Of a stretch of 64,000 nucleotides of DNA, positions 45,422-55,361 are shown piece after piece; positions within the stretch are counted from its first letter, which is position 1, and every line of letters begins with the position of its first letter. The notes beneath the pieces were generated by a model, which was given only the letters and a program-made list of their open reading frames with translations, had not been told where the DNA came from and did no database searches. The translations under genes and the position numbers were made by a program. The DNA is from Lachnospiraceae bacterium (GTDB lineage Bacteria; Bacillota; Clostridia; Lachnospirales; Lachnospiraceae): NCBI GenBank assembly GCA_017465845.1, contig JAFTVH010000109.1:1-64000 (forward strand), read 5' to 3'.

Positions 45422-47137
45422 ATGTTAAAAAAGCAGTATATGAAAAAATTGTTTGCTACTTTAGTTGCATCATCAATGGTGTTGGCAGCTACTGGATGTG
45501 GTGACACACCTAAGCAGAGTCAAATTGAAAACACTGCAGCTTCAAATTCAGAGTCAATTGCAGTGTCGTCAGAAGCAAAGAGTAGTTCTGAAACAGAAAT
45601 AGTTGCTGAGCCAGATAAACTGTCAGTACTTGTTATCGATAAGTATGTTGAGGACTTTGATACAAATTATTATACTTTGGCATTGGAGAAAGAAGCAAAT
45701 GTTGACATAGAATTTGTTAAGGTCTCCAGTGCAGATTTTAATCAAAAACTTTCATTGATGATTAATGGTGGTGATGAGTTACCTGATTTAGTTATTACGC
45801 CTAATATGGGTTCTGCATACGAATATGGTTCTGCAGGTTTCTTTATTCCGCTGAATGAATATTTTAATAATCCGGAAGCAATGCCGAATTTCTATGAGCA
45901 TGTACCGGAAGAAGACAGAGCATCTATGATTAAGGCAAAAATAACAGAGGATGGCAATATTTATGCAGCACCTGCCCATTCTCCATCCTTAGTAAATCAA
46001 TACTATGACAGCAGAGTGTGGATTAATACAGAATGGCTGGATAAGTTAGGGCTGGATATGCCAACAACCACAGAGGAACTCTATGATGTACTTGTAGCTT
46101 TCAAGACCCAGGATCCTAACGGAAACGGACTTGCCGATGAAATTCCTATGGTTAGTGCAAATTCAGGAGCTTTCGCTTTGAAGTATTTAATGAATGCGTT
46201 TGAATATGCTTCTAATAGAAATGCTTATTATATGAATGTGGACGAAAATGGTAATGTATATGCAGCATATACAACTGAAGAATGGAAAAATGGTTTAGAG
46301 TACATTAAGAAATTGGTATCAGAAGATTTGTTTACTGCTTTGAGCTTTACACAGGATAACACTTCCACTAAGGCAATGGTACAAAATCCTGATATTTGTA
46401 CGGTAGGTATTTACGGTGCCGGTAACTATAATTCCTTTAATAGTGCATCTCCGACTGCATATGAACCAATGGCACCTGTTACAGGTCCGGAAGGAGTTCG
46501 CTGGACGTCTTATTCTCCTATATATGCAGGAACCAGCGGATATCTGGTTATTACAAGTGATTGTGATAATGTGGATGCAGCAGTGCGCCTGATGGATGCA
46601 TTCTATGATAGGGATATTTTTGTTATTGCCTGCCTTGGTGAGCCGGAGGTGGATTGGACTACCAATGTGCCTGATGGATATGTACTTGCATATGCTGAAG
46701 GAGAACTCACTGAGCCGGGATATGTCATTCTTAACAATATTTGGGGTTCAACAAATAACAAGCATTGGACGAAGTACGGTCCGACCTATTTATCACTTTA
46801 TGATCCGCTGGGACCTAACGGAAAAGGGGTTGATGCAAATGATATAAATACGACTGCGGACAGAATGATCGGATTGAATGCAGAGGTATGTGCGGGTCTG
46901 TATCCGAAAGGTCAAATCGTTAAGTTGGAACATAACGCAGAGGATAAAACGGAATATACGGATTTACATACAGCTATTTCTACTTATGTGGACGAATCAA
47001 TTGTTCGCTTTGTAACCGGAGATATGCCATTATCCGATTGGGACAGTTACATCCAGGAACTGGATAAAATGGGAAATGACCGTTATGTAGAATTGGTACA
47101 AAAAGCATTTAATAATAGTGGCCTGGTAACGGAATAA
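45422..47137 (+). CDS. Extracellular solute-binding lipoprotein of second sugar ABC transporter
   Basis: This is a 571-aa lipoprotein with a signal peptide ending at LAATGC (cysteine near residue 26) and a Ser/Glu-rich linker. It shows the LplA-like run TTEELYDVLVAFKTQDPNGNG followed by LADEIPM, which is characteristic of this family. It starts behind GGAGGAAATAAT. It is distinct from the binding protein of the first island, so a different glycan is likely. The hairpin at its end may favour its expression over the permeases. Confidence 0.92.
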   Translation: MLKKQYMKKLFATLVASSMVLAATGCGDTPKQSQIENTAASNSESIAVSSEAKSSSETEIVAEPDKLSVLVIDKYVEDFDTNYYTLALEKEANVDIEFVKVSSADFNQKLSLMINGGDELPDLVITPNMGSAYEYGSAGFFIPLNEYFNNPEAMPNFYEHVPEEDRASMIKAKITEDGNIYAAPAHSPSLVNQYYDSRVWINTEWLDKLGLDMPTTTEELYDVLVAFKTQDPNGNGLADEIPMVSANSGAFALKYLMNAFEYASNRNAYYMNVDENGNVYAAYTTEEWKNGLEYIKKLVSEDLFTALSFTQDNTSTKAMVQNPDICTVGIYGAGNYNSFNSASPTAYEPMAPVTGPEGVRWTSYSPIYAGTSGYLVITSDCDNVDAAVRLMDAFYDRDIFVIACLGEPEVDWTTNVPDGYVLAYAEGELTEPGYVILNNIWGSTNNKHWTKYGPTYLSLYDPLGPNGKGVDANDINTTADRMIGLNAEVCAGLYPKGQIVKLEHNAEDKTEYTDLHTAISTYVDESIVRFVTGDMPLSDWDSYIQELDKMGNDRYVELVQKAFNNSGLVTE

Positions 47138-47141
47138 AAGA

Positions 47142-47172
47142 TTCCCCTCTCTATTTAGGTAGAGAGGGGAAA
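47142..47172 (+). promoter_or_regulatory. Intercistronic hairpin in second transporter operon
   Basis: TTCCCCTCTCTA pairs perfectly with TAGAGAGGGGAA around TTTAGG, five bases after the binding-protein stop and 18 before the permease start. No T-run follows. Confidence 0.8.
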
Positions 47173-47189
47173 GTTCTCGGAGGAATTGT

Positions 47190-48137
47190 ATGAAAGCAAA
47201 GCGATTAGCGATGAATCAAAACAAAACCATAAAGAAAGTCAAAGCAAGATGGCAATTGTACCTTTTTTTGCTCTTGCCGGTAATATACTTTTGTTTGTTT
47301 GAATATGTGCCAATGTATGGTATCCAATTAGCATTTAAAAATTTCAACGCTAGATTAGGAATATGGGATAGTGAATGGATTGGTTTGGATAATTTCAAAC
47401 GTTTTTTCGGCTCTTACTATTTTGAAAGAACGATTGTAAACACATTAAGAATTTCCTTGTATTCATTGGTAGTAAGTTCCGCCATGTCAATTATTTTCGC
47501 ACTTGCCTTGAATAGTATGCCATGGGAAAAATATAAAAAGATAGTACAAATGGTGACGTATATGCCGCATTTTATTTCTACAGTATTGATTGTAGGTATT
47601 CTTAACATGTTACTGAATCCGTCAGTAGGATTATATGGGACGATCTATTCCGCTGTAACAGGGATATATACACCTCCAAAAGATATTTTGGGAATGGCAG
47701 AAGCGTTTCCGCATCTCTATGTATGGTCAGGTATTTGGCAGGGATTGGGATGGAATTCAATTATTTATATATCTGCACTGGCCGGTGTAGATACCGAACT
47801 CCATGAGGCCGCAAGAATAGATGGAGCAACCAGGTTTAAAAGAGTTCTGCATATAGATATTCCTTCCATTGCGCCTACAATTGTTACTCTGCTTATTTTG
47901 AAGTGTGGTTCTGTTATGAGTATAGGATTCGAAAAAGCGTATTTGATGCAGAATAATTTGAATTTGACGACAAGTGAAATTATTTCGACCTATTCCTACA
48001 AAGTATCATTTAGCAGTACTGTTACCGATTTTGGTTTATCTACGGCTATCGGATTGTTTAACAATGTGATTAATCTAATACTTCTGATTATAGTAAATAC
48101 GATCAGTAAGAGAGTAAGCGAGACCAGCCTGTGGTAA
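47190..48137 (+). CDS. Sugar ABC transporter permease, LplB type
   Basis: This 315-aa membrane protein has about six helices. The N-terminus LFLLLPVIYFCLFEYVPMYGIQLAFKNF and the EAA loop EAARIDGATRFKRVLHIDIPS (near residue 208) identify the family. It starts behind CGGAGG and pairs with the next gene. Confidence 0.94.
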   Translation: MKAKRLAMNQNKTIKKVKARWQLYLFLLLPVIYFCLFEYVPMYGIQLAFKNFNARLGIWDSEWIGLDNFKRFFGSYYFERTIVNTLRISLYSLVVSSAMSIIFALALNSMPWEKYKKIVQMVTYMPHFISTVLIVGILNMLLNPSVGLYGTIYSAVTGIYTPPKDILGMAEAFPHLYVWSGIWQGLGWNSIIYISALAGVDTELHEAARIDGATRFKRVLHIDIPSIAPTIVTLLILKCGSVMSIGFEKAYLMQNNLNLTTSEIISTYSYKVSFSSTVTDFGLSTAIGLFNNVINLILLIIVNTISKRVSETSLW

Positions 48138-48159
48138 ATAATTTTATAATGAAGGAAGG

Positions 48160-49074
48160 ATGGTTATAAGAGTGACAAATAGGCGAAAAAAAGTAAAATT
48201 ATGCAGGGAAGATAAGATATATTATGCAATTTCAACCACTTTAATTACACTGTTCTTTTTAACTGTATTATATCCGATTATATATGTTATTTCAGCTTCT
48301 TTTTCTTCCGGCAGAGCATTGATGAGTGGTAAGGTTTTTTTATGGCCTGTTGACGTTGGATTTGAAGGATACAAAGCAGTTTTTAAACATAAGGACATAT
48401 TAACAGGCTATGCCAATACGATTTTTTATACAGTTGTAGGAACTTTTATTAATGTGTCGATGACATTGCTTGGAGCTTATCCTCTTTCCAGAAAGGATTT
48501 GCCGGGACGTGGCTGGATTACATTTTTTTTCACATTTACCATGTTCATAAGCGGTGGGACAATTCCTAACTACCTATTAGTAAAGAATCTCGGCATGATG
48601 AATACGAGATGGGCGATTCTGATACCGGGAGCTATCTCTATGTATAATATGTTGATAGTAAGAAACTTTATGCAGTCTAACATACCAGGTGAGCTGCAGG
48701 AAGCTGCACAGATAGACGGATGTAATGACAGTTATTACTTTTTTAAAATCATTTTGCCGCTTTCGAAGGCAACGATTGCAGTTATTACACTCTATTATGC
48801 AGTGTCACGTTGGAATTCCTACTTTACTGCATTGATCTATCTGAATGATAGAAATTTAATTCCGCTTCAGCTTATATTGAGAGAAATACTTGTAAATAAT
48901 GAGGTTAGTTTTGACATGCTAGTGGATCCCGTATTACAGGAAAAACAGGAAACCCTTAGAGAACAGCTGAAATATGCGTTGATTATTGTTTCCTCACTTC
49001 CGATCATGTGTGTGTATCCTTTTATACAAAAATATTTTGTAAAAGGTGTAATGGTTGGTTCCATTAAAGGCTAG
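48160..49074 (+). CDS. Sugar ABC transporter permease, LplC/YtcP type
   Basis: This is a 304-aa partner permease with about six helices. The EAA loop EAAQIDGCNDSYYFFKIILPL lies near residue 188 and the ending is FVKGVMVGSIKG. The start is uncertain: ATG 48160 directly abuts GGAAGG, so GTG 48172 twelve bases away may be the true start. Its end overlaps an upstream extension of the next frame, but that gene really begins after this stop. Confidence 0.92.
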   Translation: MVIRVTNRRKKVKLCREDKIYYAISTTLITLFFLTVLYPIIYVISASFSSGRALMSGKVFLWPVDVGFEGYKAVFKHKDILTGYANTIFYTVVGTFINVSMTLLGAYPLSRKDLPGRGWITFFFTFTMFISGGTIPNYLLVKNLGMMNTRWAILIPGAISMYNMLIVRNFMQSNIPGELQEAAQIDGCNDSYYFFKIILPLSKATIAVITLYYAVSRWNSYFTALIYLNDRNLIPLQLILREILVNNEVSFDMLVDPVLQEKQETLREQLKYALIIVSSLPIMCVYPFIQKYFVKGVMVGSIKG

Positions 49075-49084
49075 GGAGAAGCGT

Positions 49085-52000
49085 ATGAAAAAGTTTAAGT
49101 TTTCTGCTACGAGAACATTATTTGGCACTGCGGAGAAAATAGGTGAAGGTGTTGCATATAAGGTGCAGAGTATCGGACGGGCTTTTGATATGCAGAAGAG
49201 CAGCTTTGAGTCAGATATCACATTTGATTCCGGGTCAGACCAATGCCTGGAAGAGTACGTTGTTATAGAATACCGAAGCTATGGAATTCGCAGAATTCCT
49301 ATAGAATTCAAGCCTTTGATATGGTATTTATCCGGCGGAGAAGAGATACCGTTAGTTCGTTATGAGGATGTTTTGATTGATAGTAACGATCACAGTTTGA
49401 TCATAAAGGTATCACCGCAGGTAATTACCGGATTAAAAGTAGAATTCTATAGAGAAAAGAACGAAAGGGCAGAACTGTCTATTAGTAGAATGTATACCTG
49501 TACCAGGGAAGAATTACCGGTTTGTCTGGAGAAATTTCGGACAGAGCAGGGGATGAATTATCGAACTATAGACCTGAGTAACTTGTATAATGCTGCATAC
49601 AAAAACGATGACGAGTCTTATCAGTTTGACGGTGGAAGATTCTTTCAACAGGAAACGGAATCTATTTTACATATTCCATTTCAGTTTGGCGGTAATGCTG
49701 AGAATATCATTCGGCCTGAGGCTGCACCTATAGAGAACGAGGAAACTATTGTAAACTTTGGTGTTCCGGCTAAGCGGGGACTGTGCAGAGCAATAAGTCG
49801 TGATAATGTGACGGAAGTATCTATTGAAAGCAGGGCAAAGGAAATATTCTTTGTTATGGCAATTGAGGGAAGACGAAGCCAGAAATGGGGACATTTGGCA
49901 AGAACAAGCGCTATCCTGGGAGGCGCCCGCAAGGAAGGGTATATGCCTGTGGCTGCTAATGATGTGGAAGATTTTATGGTAGAGATCATTTATGCTGATG
50001 GACGCAAGGATACAGCTTTTCCATTAAATCTTACCATGAATCGTCATATTGTATCAGGAGATATGGGAGTGTATGCAGTTCCAGCAGATGGGACTTTTGT
50101 AGAAAAAGTCGTATTTCATAACAGGAATTTGTTTAATGATTTCTCAATTGCAGCTGTCACTGTGAATGAAGATAAAGAGCGAAAATATCCCCATATGCTG
50201 ATTCCTGAAATGCCGGAAAAGATTATGCATATCTGTCCTTCGGAAAAGTATATTGCGTTAGAAGATAACCTGCTTATATTAAGAAATAAAGCTGTATCTA
50301 TGACATTGGATATATCAAACGGATTGAAATTGTTAGATATGAAAAATGCATATACACCAAAGTTTCATATCTGTTCAGACTATTTGTTGAAGCTTCGTAA
50401 TGATGAGAATGAATATAAGAATGAACTCCCTCTGGTAAGAGCCGATGTAAATGGGTATACAGCTGAACTGGTATATGCATATGAGAATACAGCAGAAATT
50501 CATATAGCAATAGAATTGGAAGCAGATGATGACATAAAGTTTCGATTAAAATTGCACAATGCAGGTACTGAGTCAATAAAAACAGGCATTATATTCCCGA
50601 GTTTTCGTGGCATAGAGTATGAAAGTAAAGAGGATAGTTGGTACTTTTTCCCGAAATATCAAAATATAAACAGTAATGAATCCGTATTTATCTATGAAGA
50701 GTCTGCACCTTCCTTTCCGATGCAGTTTTTCGACCTGTATAGTCCGGCACAACAGGGTGGGCTTAGCATTACTACCCAGGAGAGAGAGCTGGTTGTCAGA
50801 AAGTATGCGATTGAAAAATACGATATGGGCATTCATTGTTATGTGGAATATCCGTACATGTATGGGGAAATCAGGGCAGGAGAGAGCTTTGTGGGTTCCA
50901 GCACAGTAGTAACTGCACATAGCGGAGACTGGCGTAAGTCTTTCGAAATTTACAAGACATGGTTGGATAGCTGGTATGAACCATATAAATGTCAGGATAA
51001 GCAGTGGTATCGGGAGAGCTTTTGGTTACTTGCCGAAATCAGGGACTTTTTTGAAACAGAAGAGTTTACTAAGATGCCGATTTATTATGATAAGGAAGCA
51101 AAGGAATTTAATTTTCTTAACATTCTGGAAGAGCAAAAAGAGATTACCGGTGTATATCCGGATATTTTGCATATGTGGGGATGGACATACCGAAAAGAAA
51201 AGAATCACTTGCAGTGGGGAAACTTTGGCGGAGAAGATTACGACTTGTATGATGGATTGGAGAACTTTAAGCAGGCATTGCATGAAGTTCAGGACAAAAA
51301 AGGTGTACATATGTCTCTTTATGTACATCCGACATTGTTATCAGGACGTTATGAGCAATCCAAGAAATTTTTCCCTAAACATAGGGTAATTAATAAATTG
51401 GGAAATTACATATCCCTTGCAGGGGATTCCTTTAGAATGTGCCATGCCAATGAAGAGTGGAGAAATCATGCCATTGAGATGTATCCCAGATTATATAAGG
51501 AACTTGATATTCCACTTCTATATGTTGATGAGTTTAGTCTACGTATTGATAATCGTTGCTTTGCAGAAAATCATGGACATGGAGTACCCTCTAACTTGTT
51601 GAAGACAGATAGAGATTTTATTTCTCAATTAAAGGATACTATGCCGCCGGAAGTGGTGCTTTATGGAGAATATGCAGCTGTTGATGTCAATGCAAGATAT
51701 ATCGACTGCAATATTTCTTATAGTTTTGTGGATTATGTATGTGCTCTTATTGAATCCGGCTACCGAGCGCACGATGGGTATGACAGAATGAGTTATGTGT
51801 TGACAGATATGTACCGTTTTGCATTCCCTAAAATTGTACAATTGGTTTTACCTATGGCAATGCGTAATATGAGCTGGCATCCACAGAAATTTATTTTCTT
51901 TAACGGAGAGGCTATATATGATTCTTTCTGGGACTGTGAAATTTCTGCGGGGCAGGAGTTTACTGTGAAAGCTTATAAGTTAAAAAAGAAATACGCGGAC

Positions 52001-52282
52001 TGCTTCTCTTCTGACACTCCATCGACTATGATTGATACTTTATCACCGGCGATATGTGCAAATGAGTTTCCGGGTAAGGGCAGAACCGTTTATACATTGT
52101 ATAACAGAGCTTACAGTACATACAGAGGGGCTGCTTTGCGTATCCCACATGCAGAAGGGGCTACATACTATGACGCATGGAAGGAACAGCCGGCATTGGT
52201 AAATATAAAAGATGGATACGCAGAAATTTCAGTTGACATTGGTGCACAGGAAATTGGCTGTCTGGTAGTGGAAGGAAAATAA
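49085..52282 (+). CDS. Large putative glycosidase (DUF6259-like)
   Basis: This 1065-aa protein has no signal peptide; the start at 49085 follows AGGGAG. Residues 1-620 look beta-rich. Residues 640-960 look like a TIM barrel with HMWGWTYRKEKNHLQW, SLYVHPTLLSGR, LLYVDEFSL and VVLYGEYAAVD. The Asp and Glu in YVDEF and LYGEYA are likely catalytic, by analogy with retaining TIM-barrel glycosidases. From memory it resembles DUF6259 proteins of gut bacteria. The exact bond cut is unknown. It lies ten bases after the permease and two bases before the next glycosidase gene, so it is the first enzyme of a cytoplasmic degradation set. Confidence 0.75.
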   Translation: MKKFKFSATRTLFGTAEKIGEGVAYKVQSIGRAFDMQKSSFESDITFDSGSDQCLEEYVVIEYRSYGIRRIPIEFKPLIWYLSGGEEIPLVRYEDVLIDSNDHSLIIKVSPQVITGLKVEFYREKNERAELSISRMYTCTREELPVCLEKFRTEQGMNYRTIDLSNLYNAAYKNDDESYQFDGGRFFQQETESILHIPFQFGGNAENIIRPEAAPIENEETIVNFGVPAKRGLCRAISRDNVTEVSIESRAKEIFFVMAIEGRRSQKWGHLARTSAILGGARKEGYMPVAANDVEDFMVEIIYADGRKDTAFPLNLTMNRHIVSGDMGVYAVPADGTFVEKVVFHNRNLFNDFSIAAVTVNEDKERKYPHMLIPEMPEKIMHICPSEKYIALEDNLLILRNKAVSMTLDISNGLKLLDMKNAYTPKFHICSDYLLKLRNDENEYKNELPLVRADVNGYTAELVYAYENTAEIHIAIELEADDDIKFRLKLHNAGTESIKTGIIFPSFRGIEYESKEDSWYFFPKYQNINSNESVFIYEESAPSFPMQFFDLYSPAQQGGLSITTQERELVVRKYAIEKYDMGIHCYVEYPYMYGEIRAGESFVGSSTVVTAHSGDWRKSFEIYKTWLDSWYEPYKCQDKQWYRESFWLLAEIRDFFETEEFTKMPIYYDKEAKEFNFLNILEEQKEITGVYPDILHMWGWTYRKEKNHLQWGNFGGEDYDLYDGLENFKQALHEVQDKKGVHMSLYVHPTLLSGRYEQSKKFFPKHRVINKLGNYISLAGDSFRMCHANEEWRNHAIEMYPRLYKELDIPLLYVDEFSLRIDNRCFAENHGHGVPSNLLKTDRDFISQLKDTMPPEVVLYGEYAAVDVNARYIDCNISYSFVDYVCALIESGYRAHDGYDRMSYVLTDMYRFAFPKIVQLVLPMAMRNMSWHPQKFIFFNGEAIYDSFWDCEISAGQEFTVKAYKLKKKYADCFSSDTPSTMIDTLSPAICANEFPGKGRTVYTLYNRAYSTYRGAALRIPHAEGATYYDAWKEQPALVNIKDGYAEISVDIGAQEIGCLVVEGK

Positions 52283-52283
52283 T

Positions 52284-55200
52284 ATGCTCTATAAAAATAA
52301 TGGTACCCCCGTATTGGAGAAAGAACTTTTTCAAAATCCCACAGCAGAATATCGTGGAACACCGTTTTGGGCCTGGAACTGTGCATTGGAGCAGGAAGAA
52401 CTTAATTGGCAGTTGGAGGTTCTGAAACAAATGGGCTTCGGTGGTGCGCACATACATGTGCGCACCGGCATGAAAACACCATATCTTAGTGATGAATATA
52501 TGAATATCGTAAAAGCCTGTGTAGAGAAGGCAAAAAATCTGGACATGTTGACGTGGTTATATGATGAAGACCGGTGGCCTTCCGGGGCAGCAGGCGGTCT
52601 AGTCACAAAGGACAAAGCGTATCGTGCAAGATACCTTCTCTTTACTCGGAATGTACAGGAAGATTATGAGTTCCTGATAGGATGTTATGAAGTGGAACTG
52701 GATGAGGAAGGCTGCCTGAAGAGCTGGAAGCTGGTAGATGAAAATGGCGATGTTTTACATGAAAAGTGGTATGCATATTTAGTTTTGCAGAAAGAGAGTC
52801 ATAGATTTAATGATCAAACCTATGTAGATACGCTAAACAAAAATGCAATTGACAGATTTATAGATATAACCTATGAAAGCTATCGCAGGTCAATTTCGCA
52901 GGAATTTGGAAGCAGTGTTCCGGCTGTTTTTACGGATGAACCACAGTTTACAAGAAAATCAACCTTAAGTTTTCCTTTGTCCAAGGCTGATGTAATATTG
53001 CCGTGGACAGATGATTTGCCAGACACTTTTTTTGAAATCTATGGAGAGAATCTTGTGGAAGGAATTCCGGAACTGATTTGGGAAAGGGCCGATGGGCAGA
53101 TATCTGTATTGCGTTATCATTATCATGACCATGTTTGCGAACGTTTTGTAACTGCATTTGCAGATAATTGTGGTAATTGGTGCAGGGAACACGGAATTGA
53201 GTTGACCGGTCATGTGTTGGAAGAACCAACCTTGTACTCTCAGACCTCTGTACTGGGCGAAGCAATGCGCTGTTATCGAAGTTTTGGTCTTCCCGGAATT
53301 GATATGTTGTGTGCAAGATTTGAGTATACCACTGCAAAGCAGGCTCAATCTGTGGTGCATCAGTATGGCCGCGAGGGAATGCTCAGTGAACTGTATGGCG
53401 TAACCAACTGGGATTTTGATTTCAGAGGACATAAGCTTCATGGGGATTGGCAGGCAGCTTTGGGTGTAACCATTCGAGTGCCTCATTTGTCATGGGTTTC
53501 CATGGCCGGCGAAGCAAAGAGAGATTATCCTGCGTCCATTCACTATCAGTCCCCCTGGTGGGAAAAATATGCTTTTGTAGAGGAGCATTTTGCACGTCTA
53601 AATACGGCATTAACTCGTGGAAACCCTTTAGTTAAGGTGGGAATCATACATCCTATAGAGAGCTACTGGCTTCATTGGGGCCCTAATGAGCAGACGGCAT
53701 TAGTGCGTGAGGTTATGGATACTAATTTCCAAAATATCACGAAATGGCTTTTGTTTGGCAGTATTGATTTTGATTTCATTAGTGAATCCTTATTGCCTGA
53801 TCTGTGTGAAAAGGCAGGAGCACCACTCAAAGTGGGCGAGATGGAATATGATGTGATTTTGGTGCCTGAATGTGAGACATTACGTACTACTACCTTGCAT
53901 TGTCTGGAGCAATTTGTACAGGCCGGTGGTAATTTGATTTTTGCAGGTAAGCTCCCAACCTTGGCAGATGCCCGTCCAAGTGATCGAGGAAAATGGTTGG
54001 CAGAGAAGGCAAAATGTATTCCATTTCAACGTGCTGATATATTGAATACGTTGAAACAGGCGAGGTTAGTAGAAATCAGAAAAAGTACGGGAGAACTGAC
54101 TGATAATTTATTATACCAGATGCGTCAGGATGGAGAAGGTCGTTGGCTGTTTGTGGCCCATGGTACAGAACCATACAATAAAGATATTTCCGGATATCAG
54201 GATTTACAGATTCGAGTGGCAGATAAGTGGAAGGCGACAGTATATCGGACGGAAGATGGCAAGACAGAAGAGATTGCACAATATGTTACCGGTAATGTAA
54301 CAGAAATACAATATCGTTTGTATGACTACGATAGTTTGCTGCTGTGGTTAGAACCATGGAAAGAAATTGAAGGATGCAAACCTGAGAAGGAAGATGAAAA
54401 AATTGATTCATGCAGAGAAGTAACAGGTCATAGAAAGATATCTGTGCCTAAAAAAGTGTCCTATACCTTGAGTGAGCCAAATGTCTGTTTGCTGGATATG
54501 GCGGAATATGCATTGGATAATGGTGAGTGGCAGTCATGTGAGGAAATTTTGCGGTTAGATAACATTTGCAGAAAGCAGTTAGGATGGCCGAGCCGGAAGA
54601 ACAAGCCGGTACAGCCATGGGCGCTTACGGAACAGCCGGTAACTCATGTAGTGCATTTGCGTTGGCATATTATGTCAGATATCGCTTGCGAAAATGTCCA
54701 ACTGGCAATTGAGGATGCGGAGCAGATTCAGCTGAAGTGGAATGGGCAGGAGATTGACAGCAAAATCACCGGATGGTATGTGGATAAATCCATTAAAACT
54801 GTGACGCTTGGTAATTTGAATGTGGGAGATAATATTCTGGAAGCTGCTATTCCATTTGGCAGACATACAAATGTAGAATGGGTGTATCTGTTGGGGGAAT
54901 TTGGTGTACAGGTATACGGAAAAGATGTGCGTATTGTACAGCCACCTAAAGAGCTTGCCTTTGGAAATCTGGTAAACCAAGGCTTCCCATTCTATGGAGG
55001 AAATGTAACTTATCATATACCGATAGAGACAAAAGGAAGCGTGCTGCGCGTGCGCTCCGGCTGTTATAGAGGTGCTTTGCAGACCATTAATCTCGATGGT
55101 AAAAAGGAAATTCCTATTATTTATCCACCTTATGCAGCTGAGATTTTAGAGGTGAGAGAAGGAACACATGTAATGAACCTTACTCTTTATGGACATCGTC

Positions 55201-55361
55201 GCAACAGCTTTGGTCCGGTACATTTAACGGATTTAAAGGAACAATGGATTGGTCCTATGGCGTGGCGTTCTGAAGGAGAAAAATGGTGCTATGAATATAT
55301 GCTGTGTGAAGAAGGCGTGATGACTGCACCGGAGATTACAGAATTAGGAGGATTAGTGTGA
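52284..55361 (+). CDS. GH106-like glycoside hydrolase (alpha-L-rhamnosidase type)
   Basis: This 1025-aa protein has no signal peptide. The N-terminal barrel shows PFWAWNCALEQEEL, GFGGAHIHVRTGM and WLYDEDRWPSGAAGG, which are hallmark runs of this family. Candidate catalytic glutamates are in VFTDEPQF near residue 217 and LSELYGVTNWDFD near residue 372. C-terminal beta domains with jelly-roll features run from about residue 790 to the end. GH106 members hydrolyse alpha-rhamnosides of pectin or plant glycosides, though this subgroup may act on other sugars. It starts behind GGAAGG and ends in a GTGA overlap with the next gene. Confidence 0.82.
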   Translation: MLYKNNGTPVLEKELFQNPTAEYRGTPFWAWNCALEQEELNWQLEVLKQMGFGGAHIHVRTGMKTPYLSDEYMNIVKACVEKAKNLDMLTWLYDEDRWPSGAAGGLVTKDKAYRARYLLFTRNVQEDYEFLIGCYEVELDEEGCLKSWKLVDENGDVLHEKWYAYLVLQKESHRFNDQTYVDTLNKNAIDRFIDITYESYRRSISQEFGSSVPAVFTDEPQFTRKSTLSFPLSKADVILPWTDDLPDTFFEIYGENLVEGIPELIWERADGQISVLRYHYHDHVCERFVTAFADNCGNWCREHGIELTGHVLEEPTLYSQTSVLGEAMRCYRSFGLPGIDMLCARFEYTTAKQAQSVVHQYGREGMLSELYGVTNWDFDFRGHKLHGDWQAALGVTIRVPHLSWVSMAGEAKRDYPASIHYQSPWWEKYAFVEEHFARLNTALTRGNPLVKVGIIHPIESYWLHWGPNEQTALVREVMDTNFQNITKWLLFGSIDFDFISESLLPDLCEKAGAPLKVGEMEYDVILVPECETLRTTTLHCLEQFVQAGGNLIFAGKLPTLADARPSDRGKWLAEKAKCIPFQRADILNTLKQARLVEIRKSTGELTDNLLYQMRQDGEGRWLFVAHGTEPYNKDISGYQDLQIRVADKWKATVYRTEDGKTEEIAQYVTGNVTEIQYRLYDYDSLLLWLEPWKEIEGCKPEKEDEKIDSCREVTGHRKISVPKKVSYTLSEPNVCLLDMAEYALDNGEWQSCEEILRLDNICRKQLGWPSRKNKPVQPWALTEQPVTHVVHLRWHIMSDIACENVQLAIEDAEQIQLKWNGQEIDSKITGWYVDKSIKTVTLGNLNVGDNILEAAIPFGRHTNVEWVYLLGEFGVQVYGKDVRIVQPPKELAFGNLVNQGFPFYGGNVTYHIPIETKGSVLRVRSGCYRGALQTINLDGKKEIPIIYPPYAAEILEVREGTHVMNLTLYGHRRNSFGPVHLTDLKEQWIGPMAWRSEGEKWCYEYMLCEEGVMTAPEITELGGLV